From Saprospiraceae bacterium (GTDB lineage Bacteria; Bacteroidota; Bacteroidia; Chitinophagales; Saprospiraceae), in assembly GCA_020436935.1 (NCBI GenBank), contig JAGQWX010000004.1, positions 1 to 53,126 on the forward strand: 53,126 bases of DNA, read 5' to 3'. The translations under genes were made by a program, and so were the position numbers. The stretch's first letter is position 1. Each line of letters opens with the position of its first letter. The notes under the pieces are model-generated. The model made no database searches. It was given only the letters and a program-made list of their open reading frames with translations, and was not told where the DNA came from. Shown in pieces: positions 8,078 to 17,461 of the stretch.

Positions 8078-9565
8078 ATGACCATTGGTAAATTATCGCT
8101 TTACATAGGTATTGCAGCCCTGATTTTGACGGTAGCCATCATTTTTGCAAACAAGAAAAACAAATCCTGGTGGATGTCTTTTTTGCAAAACTTTTCAGGC
8201 TTACTTTTTATTTTTTCAGGACTTGTGAAAGCTGTCGATCCTTTGGGCACAGCTTACAAGATGGAGCAATATTTTGCAGAATTTGAGACCACATTTGCTG
8301 CAACAAAGGCCGCGTTTCTCGCTCCTATGTTTCCATGGCTCTCAGAATATTCCATAGGTTTTTCTGTGTTCATGATCGTTCTTGAGATCATTTTGGGCAT
8401 CATGTTGGTTTTGGGTAGCAAACCGAAACTTACGGCCTGGCTTTTTTTGCTCATTGTTTTGTTTTTTACTTTCCTTACAGGATTTACTTTTTTGACCGGT
8501 TATGTACCCCAAGGTGTCAACTTTTTTGATTTTAGCCAGTGGGCTGCATATAAGGACACCAATATGAAGGTGACGGATTGTGGCTGCTTCGGAGATTTCT
8601 TAAAACTGGAACCCAGGATTTCTTTCTTTAAGGACTTAATATTGCTTATCCCTGCCATTCTATTTGTCTTAAAGTCAAGTCTAATGCACAGATTGCTCAC
8701 CAGCAATGTAAGAAACTGGATTTTGGGTATTTCAGTGATAGGCTTGCTGTATTACTGTATGAGCAATTATGTTTGGGATATACCAAATTATGATTTCAGA
8801 CCATTCAAAAAGGGAGCAAACATCGCTCAGAAATATAAAGAAGAAAAGGATGCAGAGGCCTCAGTGAAAATCATCGCACTTGTGATGAAAAATAAAAATA
8901 CAGGAGAAACCATTGAGGTGCCATATGAAACCTATATGAGCAATTATAAGGACTATCCACAGGAAGTTTTCGAAACCATTGATCAGATCAAAACAGAACC
9001 TACGGTACCGCACTCCAAAATATCTGATTTTGTAATTGAAGACTATGAAGGCAGTGATGTTACAGATACTTACCTCAACAATGATCAGTACCATTTTATG
9101 ATCGTAAGTCACAAATCGTATTTGAGTTCTTCATCTGAAAGTTCAATGGTTACAGATTCCATATTTTCTGTGGACACCATTGTTAATGGAGATAAGGTTG
9201 AATTGGTCAGGTCACTAGATACTGTATTGACCAAGGAAGTGATAAATACGACTTTTACTTTTGATGAATCTTACATTGAGGATTTCAAAGGTGAATTTCA
9301 TGATTTTCTTGCAGCAGCGCTGAAGGATGGTCATGAAGTCAGTTTTGTATTAGGAGGATTAAGTACTGATGCAGCCAAAGCCTTTGAAAAGGAAATGGAC
9401 CTCGAGGGAGCTTACTATTTTACTGCTGATAATATCTTGTTGAAAACAATTGTCCGGTCCAATCCTGGAATTGTGCTTTGGAAAGACGGCATTATTCTGG
9501 ATAAATGGCATAAAAAGCAGCTGCCGTCTTATGAGAAAGTCAAAGAAACATACATAAAAGAATAA
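8078..9565 (+). CDS. DoxX-family membrane protein, BT_3928-like
   Basis: The 495-residue protein has an N-terminal membrane domain with about five helices (residues 5-195). It includes the DoxX-like 'FSGLLFIFSGLVKAVDPLGTA', shortened here to its core near 30-50, and 'DCGCFGDFLKL' (about 165-175), a double-Cys motif typical of this group. A predicted extracytoplasmic C-terminal part (about 225-495) contains 'YDFRPFKKGANI' and, later, a thioredoxin-like layout ('SDFVIEDYEGSDVTDTYL', 'VLWKDGIILDKWH'). A redox or methylamine-utilisation-like role is often suggested for DoxX/MauE proteins but is not established for this family. ATG 8078 is preferred over TTG 7982, because a terminator hairpin lies between them and the extra residues look non-coding. 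It runs directly into dus with a 3-base gap. Confidence 0.8.
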   Translation: MTIGKLSLYIGIAALILTVAIIFANKKNKSWWMSFLQNFSGLLFIFSGLVKAVDPLGTAYKMEQYFAEFETTFAATKAAFLAPMFPWLSEYSIGFSVFMIVLEIILGIMLVLGSKPKLTAWLFLLIVLFFTFLTGFTFLTGYVPQGVNFFDFSQWAAYKDTNMKVTDCGCFGDFLKLEPRISFFKDLILLIPAILFVLKSSLMHRLLTSNVRNWILGISVIGLLYYCMSNYVWDIPNYDFRPFKKGANIAQKYKEEKDAEASVKIIALVMKNKNTGETIEVPYETYMSNYKDYPQEVFETIDQIKTEPTVPHSKISDFVIEDYEGSDVTDTYLNNDQYHFMIVSHKSYLSSSSESSMVTDSIFSVDTIVNGDKVELVRSLDTVLTKEVINTTFTFDESYIEDFKGEFHDFLAAALKDGHEVSFVLGGLSTDAAKAFEKEMDLEGAYYFTADNILLKTIVRSNPGIVLWKDGIILDKWHKKQLPSYEKVKETYIKE

Positions 9566-9568
9566 GTT

Positions 9569-10588
9569 TTGGCGAAAATTGAGCATATAGATCTTGGTGA
9601 TTTCCCTCTTTTATTGGCGCCAATGGAGGATGTAAGTGATCCTCCATTCAGAGCAGTCTGTAAAAAGCAAGGATGTGATATGATGTATACTGAATTCATA
9701 TCGGTGGAAGGTCTAATCCGCGATGCAGATAAAAGCGTCCAAAAGCTGGATATTTATGATGAAGAACGTCCTATTGGTGTACAGATTTTTGGTGCAGAAA
9801 TAGATTCTATGAAACGGGCTGCTGAAATAGTTGAAGAAGCGCGACCCGAAGTTCTGGACATCAATTATGGCTGTCCCGTAAAAAAAGTAGTTTGTAAGCT
9901 TGCCGGCGCCGGCATTCTGAAAGATATACCCTTGATGGTCAAGCTTACCGAAGAAATTGTGAAATCTACCAATTTACCCGTAACTGTCAAGACCAGGCTT
10001 GGTTGGGACCACGATTCTATTCGTATAGTTGAAGTGGCAGAACGACTACAGGATGTTGGGGTAAAGGCCATTTCGATACATGGCCGTACCAGGCAACAAA
10101 TGTACAAGGGTGAAGCAGACTGGTCTTACATTGCTGAAGTAAAAAACAATCCCAGAATGCACATACCGGTTTTTGGCAATGGGGATATAGATACACCCCA
10201 AAAAGCAGTCGAATATAAATCCAGGTATGGGGTAGATGGCTTGATGATTGGCCGCGCAAGCATTGGATATCCTTGGATTTTTAGAGAAATAAAGCACTAT
10301 GTTGCAACTGGTGAAATGCTTGAACCGCCAACATTAGAAGAAAGAATTGCCGTAGCCAAAGAGCACTTGATGAGATCAGTAGAATGGAAAGGTGAAAAGC
10401 TGGGTATAGTGGAAATGCGCAGACATTATACCAACTATTTCAAAAATATTCCGAACATAAAACCATATAGGGCAAAGCTGGTATCTTCAATGGATATTGA
10501 CGAAATCCTTGAAACCATTGACAGCATTGGAGTAGAATTCGCAGGATATGAATTTGAACCTGCGCTTCCTGACACTTACGAATATTAG
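9569..10588 (+). CDS. dusB: tRNA-dihydrouridine synthase (DusB-like)
   Basis: This 339-residue flavoenzyme reduces uridine to dihydrouridine in the tRNA D-loop. It has the N-terminal TIM barrel with 'LLLAPMEDVSDPPFR', 'DINYGCPVKKVVCKLAGAG' (the catalytic Cys lies in 'GCP..K.....GAG'), 'VTVKTRLGWD', 'SIHGRTRQQMYKGEADW' and 'GNGDI', followed by the C-terminal helical domain with 'MRRHYTNYFKNIPN'. The start is a TTG at 9569, three bases after the upstream stop. The only ATG codons that follow are inside the conserved barrel strand, so TTG is very likely real. The stop overlaps, tail to tail, the stop of the lipoprotein on the other strand. Confidence 0.93.
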   Translation: MAKIEHIDLGDFPLLLAPMEDVSDPPFRAVCKKQGCDMMYTEFISVEGLIRDADKSVQKLDIYDEERPIGVQIFGAEIDSMKRAAEIVEEARPEVLDINYGCPVKKVVCKLAGAGILKDIPLMVKLTEEIVKSTNLPVTVKTRLGWDHDSIRIVEVAERLQDVGVKAISIHGRTRQQMYKGEADWSYIAEVKNNPRMHIPVFGNGDIDTPQKAVEYKSRYGVDGLMIGRASIGYPWIFREIKHYVATGEMLEPPTLEERIAVAKEHLMRSVEWKGEKLGIVEMRRHYTNYFKNIPNIKPYRAKLVSSMDIDEILETIDSIGVEFAGYEFEPALPDTYEY

Positions 10589-11247
10589 TCCTTTTTGGGC
10601 ATAGCCGGCCGTCCTAACAATTTCATTTGAATATCAATGTCATCGTAGGTTTTGGTACCATAAAACACAATAAAACCTGCTTGATATTGCACGTCAAACT
10701 CTAAAGGTTTTGCAAGAGGATCATTGTCTACCATGACCAGATTATCTGTGTCGAGCTTATAATGATATATACCTCCGCCCCTCACTTTATCGTATGTGCC
10801 ATATGTGTAAGTATCGTTATTTTCAAACTTCACCCATTGCCCTTCGTAGATTTGAGGGTTAGCCATAGTATCTTTAAATATACCGTCTAGTACCCAAAAT
10901 TGGCTTGTTAAAGCGGCATTGTATCTTGTGCCATCCTCCTCTTGTCTGCTCTTAATAATGTTTTTTGCCAATTGGATCCAGTTGTCATTCAGTTCTTTGG
11001 TCATATCAACCTGATTGACCTTCCTATAAGTATCCGTGCCCAGCAATTTTTTGATTTTTTCATCCTTGTTAGGATCAAGGGATACTCCATAAGGTACAGG
11101 AGAAAATCCATCATGAGGTTGGAATTTACCACTTTGAGCACTGGAAGCACTTGATGTGGGGCCAGCTGCTTTGTTGTTATTGTTTGATTTGCATGCGGCT
11201 ATAGAAAGCAAAAAAAGAAAGCTGAGTGCGCAAAGGAAAATCCTCAT
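10585..11247 (-). CDS. Predicted lipoprotein of unknown function
   Basis: The 220-residue protein opens with a lipoprotein signal (MRIFLCALSFLFLLSIAAC, lipobox Cys near residue 19). A low-complexity Asn/Ser/Ala linker ('KSNNNNKAAGPTSSASSAQS') follows, then a globular part. The C-terminal half (about 105-215) is rich in short beta-like strands ('GQWVKFENNDTYTYGTY', 'GGGIYHYKLDTDNLVMVD') that recall lipocalin-like or META-type barrels, but I do not recognise the family. It should be anchored in the outer or inner membrane on the periplasmic side. It is divergent from tilS and convergent with dusB, with overlapping stop codons. No function is assigned. Confidence 0.75.
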   Translation of the reverse strand: MRIFLCALSFLFLLSIAACKSNNNNKAAGPTSSASSAQSGKFQPHDGFSPVPYGVSLDPNKDEKIKKLLGTDTYRKVNQVDMTKELNDNWIQLAKNIIKSRQEEDGTRYNAALTSQFWVLDGIFKDTMANPQIYEGQWVKFENNDTYTYGTYDKVRGGGIYHYKLDTDNLVMVDNDPLAKPLEFDVQYQAGFIVFYGTKTYDDIDIQMKLLGRPAMPKKD

Positions 11248-11347
11248 TTTGAAAATTGTAGTTTGAATTAATGTTTAAACGTAAAATCCGTCAACAAGTG
11301 TAGGCTTTTTATGGAAAACCATAATTTTGTTACGAAGCGCTAAATTA

Positions 11348-12673
11348 ATGAATCAAAAATTTTTACAATATATCGAGCAGGAGAAATTAATCCTGAATGG
11401 TGAGAAAGTCCTGATTGCAGTGTCCGGAGGAAAGGACTCAATGGTTATGGTTCATCTTTTCAAAGCCAATAATATCCCATATGGCATAGCACACATCAAT
11501 CACAGCACCAGAAATGGAGAAAGTGATATCGATGCAAAATTTGTCAAAGACTTTGCTGATGCCCATAATGTAGAATATTATGAAATGGTTTTTGACCCTT
11601 CCTTCAGCAATACCTCCAATTTTCAGGCGAAGGCAAGGTCCAGAAGGTATGAATGGTTAAAAACAATAGCTGAAGCCAATGGTTATGCTGCCATTGCAAC
11701 AGGGCACCATCAAAATGACAATATAGAGACCTTTATCATGGGCCTGCTAAGGTCTGCTGGCACAAGAGGCTTAAGCGGAATTGCTCCCAGAAAAGAATTG
11801 CTCATCAGGCCACTGCTGTTTGCCACAAGAGAAGAAATCAACGAATATCAGGAAGAACACAACATTGAATATAGGGAAGACAGCAGCAATACGTCGCACA
11901 AATACTTGAGGAACAAAGTCAGACATACAGTCCTGAAGGTCCTCAAGCAGATCGATGAACTGGCTGTCAAAAAAATGAATGAAAGCATCAGGCTCATTGC
12001 GGATTCCAATGACCTACTTGAATATTTCATCGAACAGGAAAATTCTATTGTAAAAAAGGAGAACCAACTTTGTATCATAGATTTAAAGGCATTGAAGTGC
12101 ATTCCTGCAGCGTCTACATTTTTGTGGTTTAAGATCAATGAATATGGTTTTACGAAATCCGATATCAACGACATGCTCGACTCCTCGAGAAGTGGTGCAA
12201 CCTTTGAATCTACTAATTATAAAGCCACCATTGACAGGGATAAGATTGTTATTGAGGATATCAACAAGGTCCAACAGCAAGTTGAAGGCATTTGCATTGA
12301 GATCCATGAAGCCGGCACAGTTAATCTTGATGAAAATTCATTGGTAAAAATCACCATTGCTGATCATTTGGAATTTGGAAAGAAGGACAATGAAGAATAC
12401 CTCGGTTTTAATGCCAATCCACTACCGTTAAAACTAAGGAAGAGAAAAAGCGGTGACACTTTCAAACCTTTGGGAATGAAAGGTAAAAACCAAAAAATCA
12501 AAGATTTTATTGTAAATAACAAATTGAGCCTTGAAGAAAAAAACAAACTTTGGTTGCTCGTTGATCAAAAGGATGAAATCATAAGTGTTATTCCCCATAG
12601 AATAAGTGATGCATTTAAAGTGACACCCGAAAGCAAATTCATCATCAAACTCGAATATCTCAAGCACAAATAG
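11348..12673 (+). CDS. tilS: tRNA(Ile)-lysidine synthase
   Basis: This 441-residue enzyme converts C34 of the CAU-anticodon tRNA-Ile to lysidine with ATP, allowing AUA decoding. The PP-loop ATPase signature 'SGGKDSM' is at residues 26-32, and 'ATGHHQNDNIETFIMGLLR' (about 119-137, quoted in parts) is typical. The linker and the C-terminal TilS_C domain carry 'LPLKLRKRKSGDTFKPLGM' and 'IKDFIVNNKL'. The frame is open from TTG 11327, but ATG 11348 gives the usual short N-terminus ahead of the PP-loop. A -7-like TAATTTTG at 11322-11329 lies just upstream, without a clear -33 box. It is divergent from the lipoprotein gene. Confidence 0.94.
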   Translation: MNQKFLQYIEQEKLILNGEKVLIAVSGGKDSMVMVHLFKANNIPYGIAHINHSTRNGESDIDAKFVKDFADAHNVEYYEMVFDPSFSNTSNFQAKARSRRYEWLKTIAEANGYAAIATGHHQNDNIETFIMGLLRSAGTRGLSGIAPRKELLIRPLLFATREEINEYQEEHNIEYREDSSNTSHKYLRNKVRHTVLKVLKQIDELAVKKMNESIRLIADSNDLLEYFIEQENSIVKKENQLCIIDLKALKCIPAASTFLWFKINEYGFTKSDINDMLDSSRSGATFESTNYKATIDRDKIVIEDINKVQQQVEGICIEIHEAGTVNLDENSLVKITIADHLEFGKKDNEEYLGFNANPLPLKLRKRKSGDTFKPLGMKGKNQKIKDFIVNNKLSLEEKNKLWLLVDQKDEIISVIPHRISDAFKVTPESKFIIKLEYLKHK

Positions 12674-12707
12674 TTTTTAACTGGTATTAATCTTTGGAAA
12701 CTGTAAA

Positions 12708-13322
12708 TCAATCGCTTTTTAGTGGTTTGCCTTTGTATTTTTTTTCTCCAGCCTTGATGGTTATGTCGAGATGATTGTCTGAAGGAGGTATAGGACAATT
12801 AAAACCATCTGAATATGCGCACCATGGATTATAGGCCATATTAAAATCAATAATCACTTTATCCATGTGGATGTCGTGTTCTTCCAGATCCATGTACCTG
12901 CCTCCTTCATAAGTACTAACACCATTGGTTTTGTCTTTGAATGGGACGAAGATCAGATCGGCATAACCAGGTAAGGTTCTCATGGATTTATACAAAGTCA
13001 GCACAACTTCATCTTTATCGATCTTACATAAAGCCTTACCATAGACCACAAAGGCTTTATTGATGCCACTGTATGTGGGCATTTCAATCATTTTTCGTGT
13101 ATCGCTTTTTACAAAGGTGCACGTGCAGGCATACTTCTCATTGGCAGGAAAATAATCGAGATTTTTGATGATCTCTTCCGATTTAAATGATGCTGCCTTG
13201 TAATTTGTAAGTTCTGATTGGGCTTCTGTGCGGTGATTGGCAATCTTTTCACGGTAAACTTTATCCGTTACTGAGCAACTGAGCAAACTGGAAATAATGA
13301 TAAATGTGACCAGATTTTTCAT
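12708..13322 (-). CDS. DUF1684-family lipoprotein
   Basis: The 204-residue protein has a short lipoprotein signal (MKNLVTFIIISSLLSCS, Cys16). It has the characteristic DUF1684 C-terminal block: 'LIFVPFKDKTNGVSTYEGG', 'GRYMDLE', 'IDFNMAYNPWCAYSDGF', 'NCPIPPSDNHL' and 'IKAGEKKYKG'. The family is common in Bacteroidota and halophiles, and its biochemical role is unknown to me. Cysteines in 'ACTCTF', 'ALCKI', 'WCAYS' and 'FNCP' might form disulfides in the periplasm. A TTG-N22-TAAATTTG promoter candidate on the minus strand overlaps the start of the divergent MOSC gene. Convergent with tilS. Confidence 0.85.
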   Translation of the reverse strand: MKNLVTFIIISSLLSCSVTDKVYREKIANHRTEAQSELTNYKAASFKSEEIIKNLDYFPANEKYACTCTFVKSDTRKMIEMPTYSGINKAFVVYGKALCKIDKDEVVLTLYKSMRTLPGYADLIFVPFKDKTNGVSTYEGGRYMDLEEHDIHMDKVIIDFNMAYNPWCAYSDGFNCPIPPSDNHLDITIKAGEKKYKGKPLKSD

Positions 13323-13357
13323 GAAGATTGATTTGGTTTATATTGCATGCACATTTA

Positions 13358-13390
13358 CAAATTTAATAAAAATATGGCATATCGAATCCA
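13358..13390 (-). promoter_or_regulatory. Candidate promoter of DUF1684 lipoprotein
   Basis: On the minus strand, TTG (complement of 13388-13390) and TAAATTTG (complement of 13358-13365) are spaced by 22 bases, a fit to the phylum's -33/-7 pattern. The box overlaps the first codons of the divergent MOSC gene, so the two may interfere. Confidence 0.38.
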
Positions 13391-14159
13391 ACAGCTTTAT
13401 GTCTATCCTATCAAAGGGATAGCTGGTAATTCAGTTAACGAAGCATATGCGGAAGAAATGGGATTCAGGTACGACAGGAGATGGCTCATTACCAATGAGA
13501 AGGGCAGGTTTTTGAGTCAAAGGACTCATCCAGAGCTGGTAAAAATTTCAGCAGAAATTGGAGAACATGATATGGTGGTCAAACATGGAGATGTTAAACT
13601 GGTTGTACCCTTTGATCAACATTCTGAAAATCATTTAGAGGCCGAAGTGTGGAACCATATGATTAAATCTTATGAAGTCTCTAAAATGGCAAGTGAGTGG
13701 TTTTCTGATATTCTTTCAGAAAAAGTCTTGTTTGTAACCAGAGGTGAAGATTCCGAAAGAAAAAAATCGCTAATAAAGTATCCTTATACTTCAGAAGTAA
13801 GTTATGCCGACGGTTATCCGTATTTGGGCTTGGGTAGTGCAAGCCTTGAGGATCTGTCAAATAGGTTGAACAGGTCAATAAACGCACTCGCATTCCGACC
13901 CAATATTGTATTTGACACGACTATTCCATACGAAGAGGATGATTTTGACCACTTATCTGTTAATGAAGTGAAATTGAGAGGAATAAAACCGTGTGCCCGT
14001 TGTCAGGTGGTAGATATCGATCCACTAACAGGTGTGAGTACAAAAGGGACACTTGCAACTTTGGCTGGTTATCGCAGGAAAGGCAACAATGTATATATGG
14101 GGGTGAATATGATATGCAGAAAAGAAGGTTGGCTAAGGGTAGGGGATGTGATGAAATAA
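13374..14159 (+). CDS. MOSC-domain protein (MOSC N-terminal beta-barrel plus MOSC)
   Basis: The 261-residue protein has the N-terminal MOSC beta-barrel ('IQQLYVYPIKGIAG', 'GFRYDRRWLI') and a C-terminal MOSC domain ('FRPNIVFDTTIPYEEDDF'). It also has the conserved cysteine pair in 'GIKPCARCQVVDIDPLTG', where the first Cys is the usual molybdenum- or sulfur-carrier ligand. By family knowledge these proteins act on molybdenum-cofactor-linked or N-hydroxylated substrates (YcbX/mARC type). An electron-donor domain such as the YcbX ferredoxin is missing, so any activity would need a partner. ATG 13374 is preferred to the ATG at 13347, because it starts immediately before the conserved 'YRIQQLYVYPIKG' strand. 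A bidirectional terminator follows. Confidence 0.87.
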   Translation: MAYRIQQLYVYPIKGIAGNSVNEAYAEEMGFRYDRRWLITNEKGRFLSQRTHPELVKISAEIGEHDMVVKHGDVKLVVPFDQHSENHLEAEVWNHMIKSYEVSKMASEWFSDILSEKVLFVTRGEDSERKKSLIKYPYTSEVSYADGYPYLGLGSASLEDLSNRLNRSINALAFRPNIVFDTTIPYEEDDFDHLSVNEVKLRGIKPCARCQVVDIDPLTGVSTKGTLATLAGYRRKGNNVYMGVNMICRKEGWLRVGDVMK

Positions 14160-14160
14160 A

Positions 14161-14194
14161 AAAGAGCCAGCCTACAACAGACTGGCTCTTTTTT
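14161..14194. terminator. Bidirectional terminator between MOSC gene and TonB receptor gene
   Basis: AAAGAGCCAG (14161-14170) pairs perfectly with CTGGCTCTTT (14182-14191) around an 11-base loop. It has A-runs on the left and T-runs on the right, so it can terminate both the forward MOSC transcript and the reverse TonB-dependent receptor transcript. Confidence 0.85.
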
Positions 14195-14209
14195 ATTTCT
14201 AAAGCTATT

Positions 14210-17200
14210 TTAGAATATATATCTTAATCCAAGCTGTGCACCCCAAGTGGTTGAAGTGGATATGATATCAGAAAATGTTTCAGTCGGCAACTTTCCTCCT
14301 ACTCTTGCCATTTGGTAGGTAGCTGTACCTGTTGCAGCATTTACAGTTGGTGTTAAAATCGACCCATTGCTGTAATTTGTAAATTGTCTAATTCCCCAGT
14401 TAGAGTTCAACATGTTGCCTACATTAAGGACATCTGCACTCAATTGGAATGCATGCTTTTTACCTTTGATGTTGAAACTGAAATCCTGAAGAAGTCTTAA
14501 GTCAAATCTATGTCTCCAAGGCAATAAAGCACCATTTCTTTCAGCATACTCTCCTTTGTGCTTGCTTAAGTAAGCATCTTGCTCAACATAGGCAAAAAAG
14601 GCATCTGATTGTTCCTGTGCGGTGAATAATGTATTACCACCCGATCTGATATCGGTAAATGTGATTTCAGAAGGATCTTTTGGAATATAGATAAGATCTC
14701 CATTGATACCATCCTGATTGAAGTCAGAAGAATATCTGTATGAGAATCTTCCTTGATTTGCTCCCTCATAAAATAAAGAGATGGTTGTGGCGAATATTTT
14801 AGCGTATTCAAATTTATGCGATAAACTTCCAATAACTCTATGAGGTACAGCAAATTCTGATGTAGATAGCGGAATAATATTCTGTCCATAAACAGATAAG
14901 TTATTAGACCATGCTGATGCAGCCTGTGAACCAGGGTTAGAAGATACGTCTTCAGATTTTGTATAAGTATATGCTAAGCTACCAAAGAAATTCTTAGATA
15001 ATTCTTTAGACAATGCAGCAGTTAGTGTATATGAATAACCTTCATCTGTATTGGTAAGAATCATAGCTTCTGAAATACCAGTGTTAACCCTTCTTCCTGC
15101 ATTATTATTAGCAAACAATGGTCTTGTATCAGCACCATTTGCTGCGTTCATTGTTCCAATCGGAGCTTTTTGATTAGCATTGTATTGAACAAGGTTTACA
15201 AGATCTTTAGTATATAATCCTTCTATTGAGAATACAGTGGCACCTGGAAGTTCAAATTCAACAGCAAGGTTTGATCTCCAAACTTGTGGAAGTTTCAAAT
15301 CAGGATCTATAGATGCAATACTACCTGGAGCCCCCTGACCTGGCGCAACATATACTTTATCAGTCCAAGCATTTGGATCAGGATTGAAAGTGATACCTGC
15401 ATTTGCAACTGCTGCACCAGATAATTCAACTGTATTTTGAATCATACCTGAGTTTGTTGGAACGTTTGTGAACCAAACAAACGGAGCGCGTCCAGTGAAA
15501 ATACCGGTTCCACCTCTTAGCTGAATTTTTCTTTCACCAGTTGGGTCAAAATTGAAACCTACTCTTGGTGACACTAATACTTTTGATTTTGGCCATTGGC
15601 TTAGATCAATTTTTACATTTCCTTCTCCATTCTGATCAACAAAATTCAATGGAGCTACAGCTGGGTTGGCTATCAATTCATTCAGGTATAATGGTAAATC
15701 AAACCTCACACCCGCTGTAAGTTTAAATTTATCATTAACTCTGATTTGATCCTGAACATAGACACCACCAATTCCAAATGTCAGTTCAGAGTACGGATCT
15801 TCTCCTCCTGGCAAAGTAGAATATGTCAAAGCATAAACTGAAGGAGTTTGATTATTCAAGAATTGGGCCAAAGAATCATATCTGTAATAACTGGTTCCAT
15901 ATCTTCTGAAAGAGTTACCAAAAGTCAAAAGATCGAAACTTGCACCAGCGGTGATGTTGTGTTTTCCTACAGAATATGTTACATTATCTGTAATTGTGTA
16001 GACATTGTTGATTACATCATTTTTGTAAGAAAACAATTCATAACCTAGACTTAAGTAAGAATCACCATCTTTTTTGATATCAATGAATGGGAAAACATCA
16101 GATTTAGAGCCTCTCGTATCCTGAATTCTTGTGTAAGTAGCCAATAACTGATTGGATACATTGCTCTTCAAAGTTGAGTTCAATTCTGCAGTTATGGACC
16201 TTACTGAGTTTTCGAAGTTGTAGTTTGCATTTTCAAATGCATATGAGTTTAGACTGATTCTGCTTGATGATGATCTTGGGTTAGGAGCACTTGTTGCATT
16301 GATAACCTGATCATCTGTAGCTACAACCTGGTTGTATCTGATAGTGAACTTATTATTATTGTTAATATTCCAATCTAGTCTTGCCAGAGCTTTGTAGTTT
16401 TTCGTAGCAAATTCATTTGCATAGTTTTCTGATTGGCCTGGGTCGTAATTATAACTTTCTAACACGTAATTTCTCACCAAATCCATATCAGCCAGTGTGG
16501 TTCTTGAAACATTGCTTCCAGACCTGCCTGGAGCAGAAGGAATAATTGAAATTCCAGGCCTTACATTGTTTTCGTATTCTCCGTTGATAAAGAAGAAGAG
16601 TTTGTTTTTGATTAAAGCTCCACCTAATCTTGCCCCGAAGATTTGAGCAGTCGTCTTATCTCCCTGAGGTATAGTGTCACTTCCAACCTTACGTCCGTTG
16701 AAATCCTGATTTCTGTAAAAGGTATAAGCTGAACCTGAAAGCGTATTTGTTCCTGATCTGGTTACAGCATTAATTCCTGCACCTGTGAAATTGGTTTGTC
16801 TCACATCATAAGGTGCCACGTTGATTTGAATTTCTTCAATAGCGTCCAGTGAAATTGGCTGTGAAGCACCGCCTGGTAAGTTGTTAGAACTCAATCCAAA
16901 GTTGTTATTGAAGTTAGCACCATCGATCTGGATGTTGTTGTATCTTCCGTCTCTTCCTGCAAAACCGCTTCCAGACTGTGCTTGCGGATTCAATCTCGTA
17001 AAGTCAGAGATGCTCCTTGAAATGGTCGGCAGGGCATTGATTTGTGCTGAACCTACGTTGGTGCTTGCTCCGGTTCTGTTAGAATTGATCACTGAGCTTT
17101 TAACCCCAACGACTTCTACTGATTCCAATTCAACACCTGCACTAATTGCTCGGTTGAAAATAAATTCCGCACCCAAAGGCAAGAAAATGTTTTCTTCCAT

Positions 17201-17461
17201 TATAGATTGGTAGCCTACATAAGAGACTTCAACCTTGTATGGACCACCACTTCTCATGTTGGCAATGTTGAATATACCACTTTCATTAGTTGTGGTACCG
17301 TAAATTGAGCCCGTAGGCAGGTGTGTGGCTTGAATGGTTGCCCCAATAAGCTCCATTCCGTCAGTGTCTACTATCTTTCCAGACATAGCACTATTGGTCA
17401 CCTGGGCATTGAGAGCAAACGCACTCATAAAAATTGTGATAAGTAAAAGTATTTTCTTCAT
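14210..17461 (-). CDS. TonB-dependent receptor, Oar-like
   Basis: This is a 1083-residue outer-membrane protein. Its signal peptide ends near 'ALNAQ' (residues 1-20). A carboxypeptidase-regulatory-like beta-sandwich follows (about 24-105, 'MSGKIVDTDGMELIGATI'), then a plug domain (about 120-240, with 'NNIQIDGANFNNNFG' and 'IEEIQINVAPYDVRQ'), then a long beta-barrel ending 'GAQLGLRYIF', with a C-terminal Phe as usual for BamA-folded barrels. The layout matches the Oar family of Myxococcus and Bacteroidota, which take up or export proteins/peptides rather than siderophores. No SusD partner is present, so it is not a SusC/D pair. A promoter candidate lies upstream, and the bidirectional terminator closes the unit. 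The substrate is unknown. Confidence 0.93.
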   Translation of the reverse strand: MKKILLLITIFMSAFALNAQVTNSAMSGKIVDTDGMELIGATIQATHLPTGSIYGTTTNESGIFNIANMRSGGPYKVEVSYVGYQSIMEENIFLPLGAEFIFNRAISAGVELESVEVVGVKSSVINSNRTGASTNVGSAQINALPTISRSISDFTRLNPQAQSGSGFAGRDGRYNNIQIDGANFNNNFGLSSNNLPGGASQPISLDAIEEIQINVAPYDVRQTNFTGAGINAVTRSGTNTLSGSAYTFYRNQDFNGRKVGSDTIPQGDKTTAQIFGARLGGALIKNKLFFFINGEYENNVRPGISIIPSAPGRSGSNVSRTTLADMDLVRNYVLESYNYDPGQSENYANEFATKNYKALARLDWNINNNNKFTIRYNQVVATDDQVINATSAPNPRSSSSRISLNSYAFENANYNFENSVRSITAELNSTLKSNVSNQLLATYTRIQDTRGSKSDVFPFIDIKKDGDSYLSLGYELFSYKNDVINNVYTITDNVTYSVGKHNITAGASFDLLTFGNSFRRYGTSYYRYDSLAQFLNNQTPSVYALTYSTLPGGEDPYSELTFGIGGVYVQDQIRVNDKFKLTAGVRFDLPLYLNELIANPAVAPLNFVDQNGEGNVKIDLSQWPKSKVLVSPRVGFNFDPTGERKIQLRGGTGIFTGRAPFVWFTNVPTNSGMIQNTVELSGAAVANAGITFNPDPNAWTDKVYVAPGQGAPGSIASIDPDLKLPQVWRSNLAVEFELPGATVFSIEGLYTKDLVNLVQYNANQKAPIGTMNAANGADTRPLFANNNAGRRVNTGISEAMILTNTDEGYSYTLTAALSKELSKNFFGSLAYTYTKSEDVSSNPGSQAASAWSNNLSVYGQNIIPLSTSEFAVPHRVIGSLSHKFEYAKIFATTISLFYEGANQGRFSYRYSSDFNQDGINGDLIYIPKDPSEITFTDIRSGGNTLFTAQEQSDAFFAYVEQDAYLSKHKGEYAERNGALLPWRHRFDLRLLQDFSFNIKGKKHAFQLSADVLNVGNMLNSNWGIRQFTNYSNGSILTPTVNAATGTATYQMARVGGKLPTETFSDIISTSTTWGAQLGLRYIF

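Noticed and set aside
17034-17213. Forward-strand frame opposite the TonB receptor gene
   Set aside because: Shadow of a well-supported gene; no recognisable motif and no start context.
14210-17461. SusC/SusD polysaccharide uptake locus
   Set aside because: The receptor is Oar-like and no SusD-type lipoprotein or glycoside hydrolase is nearby.
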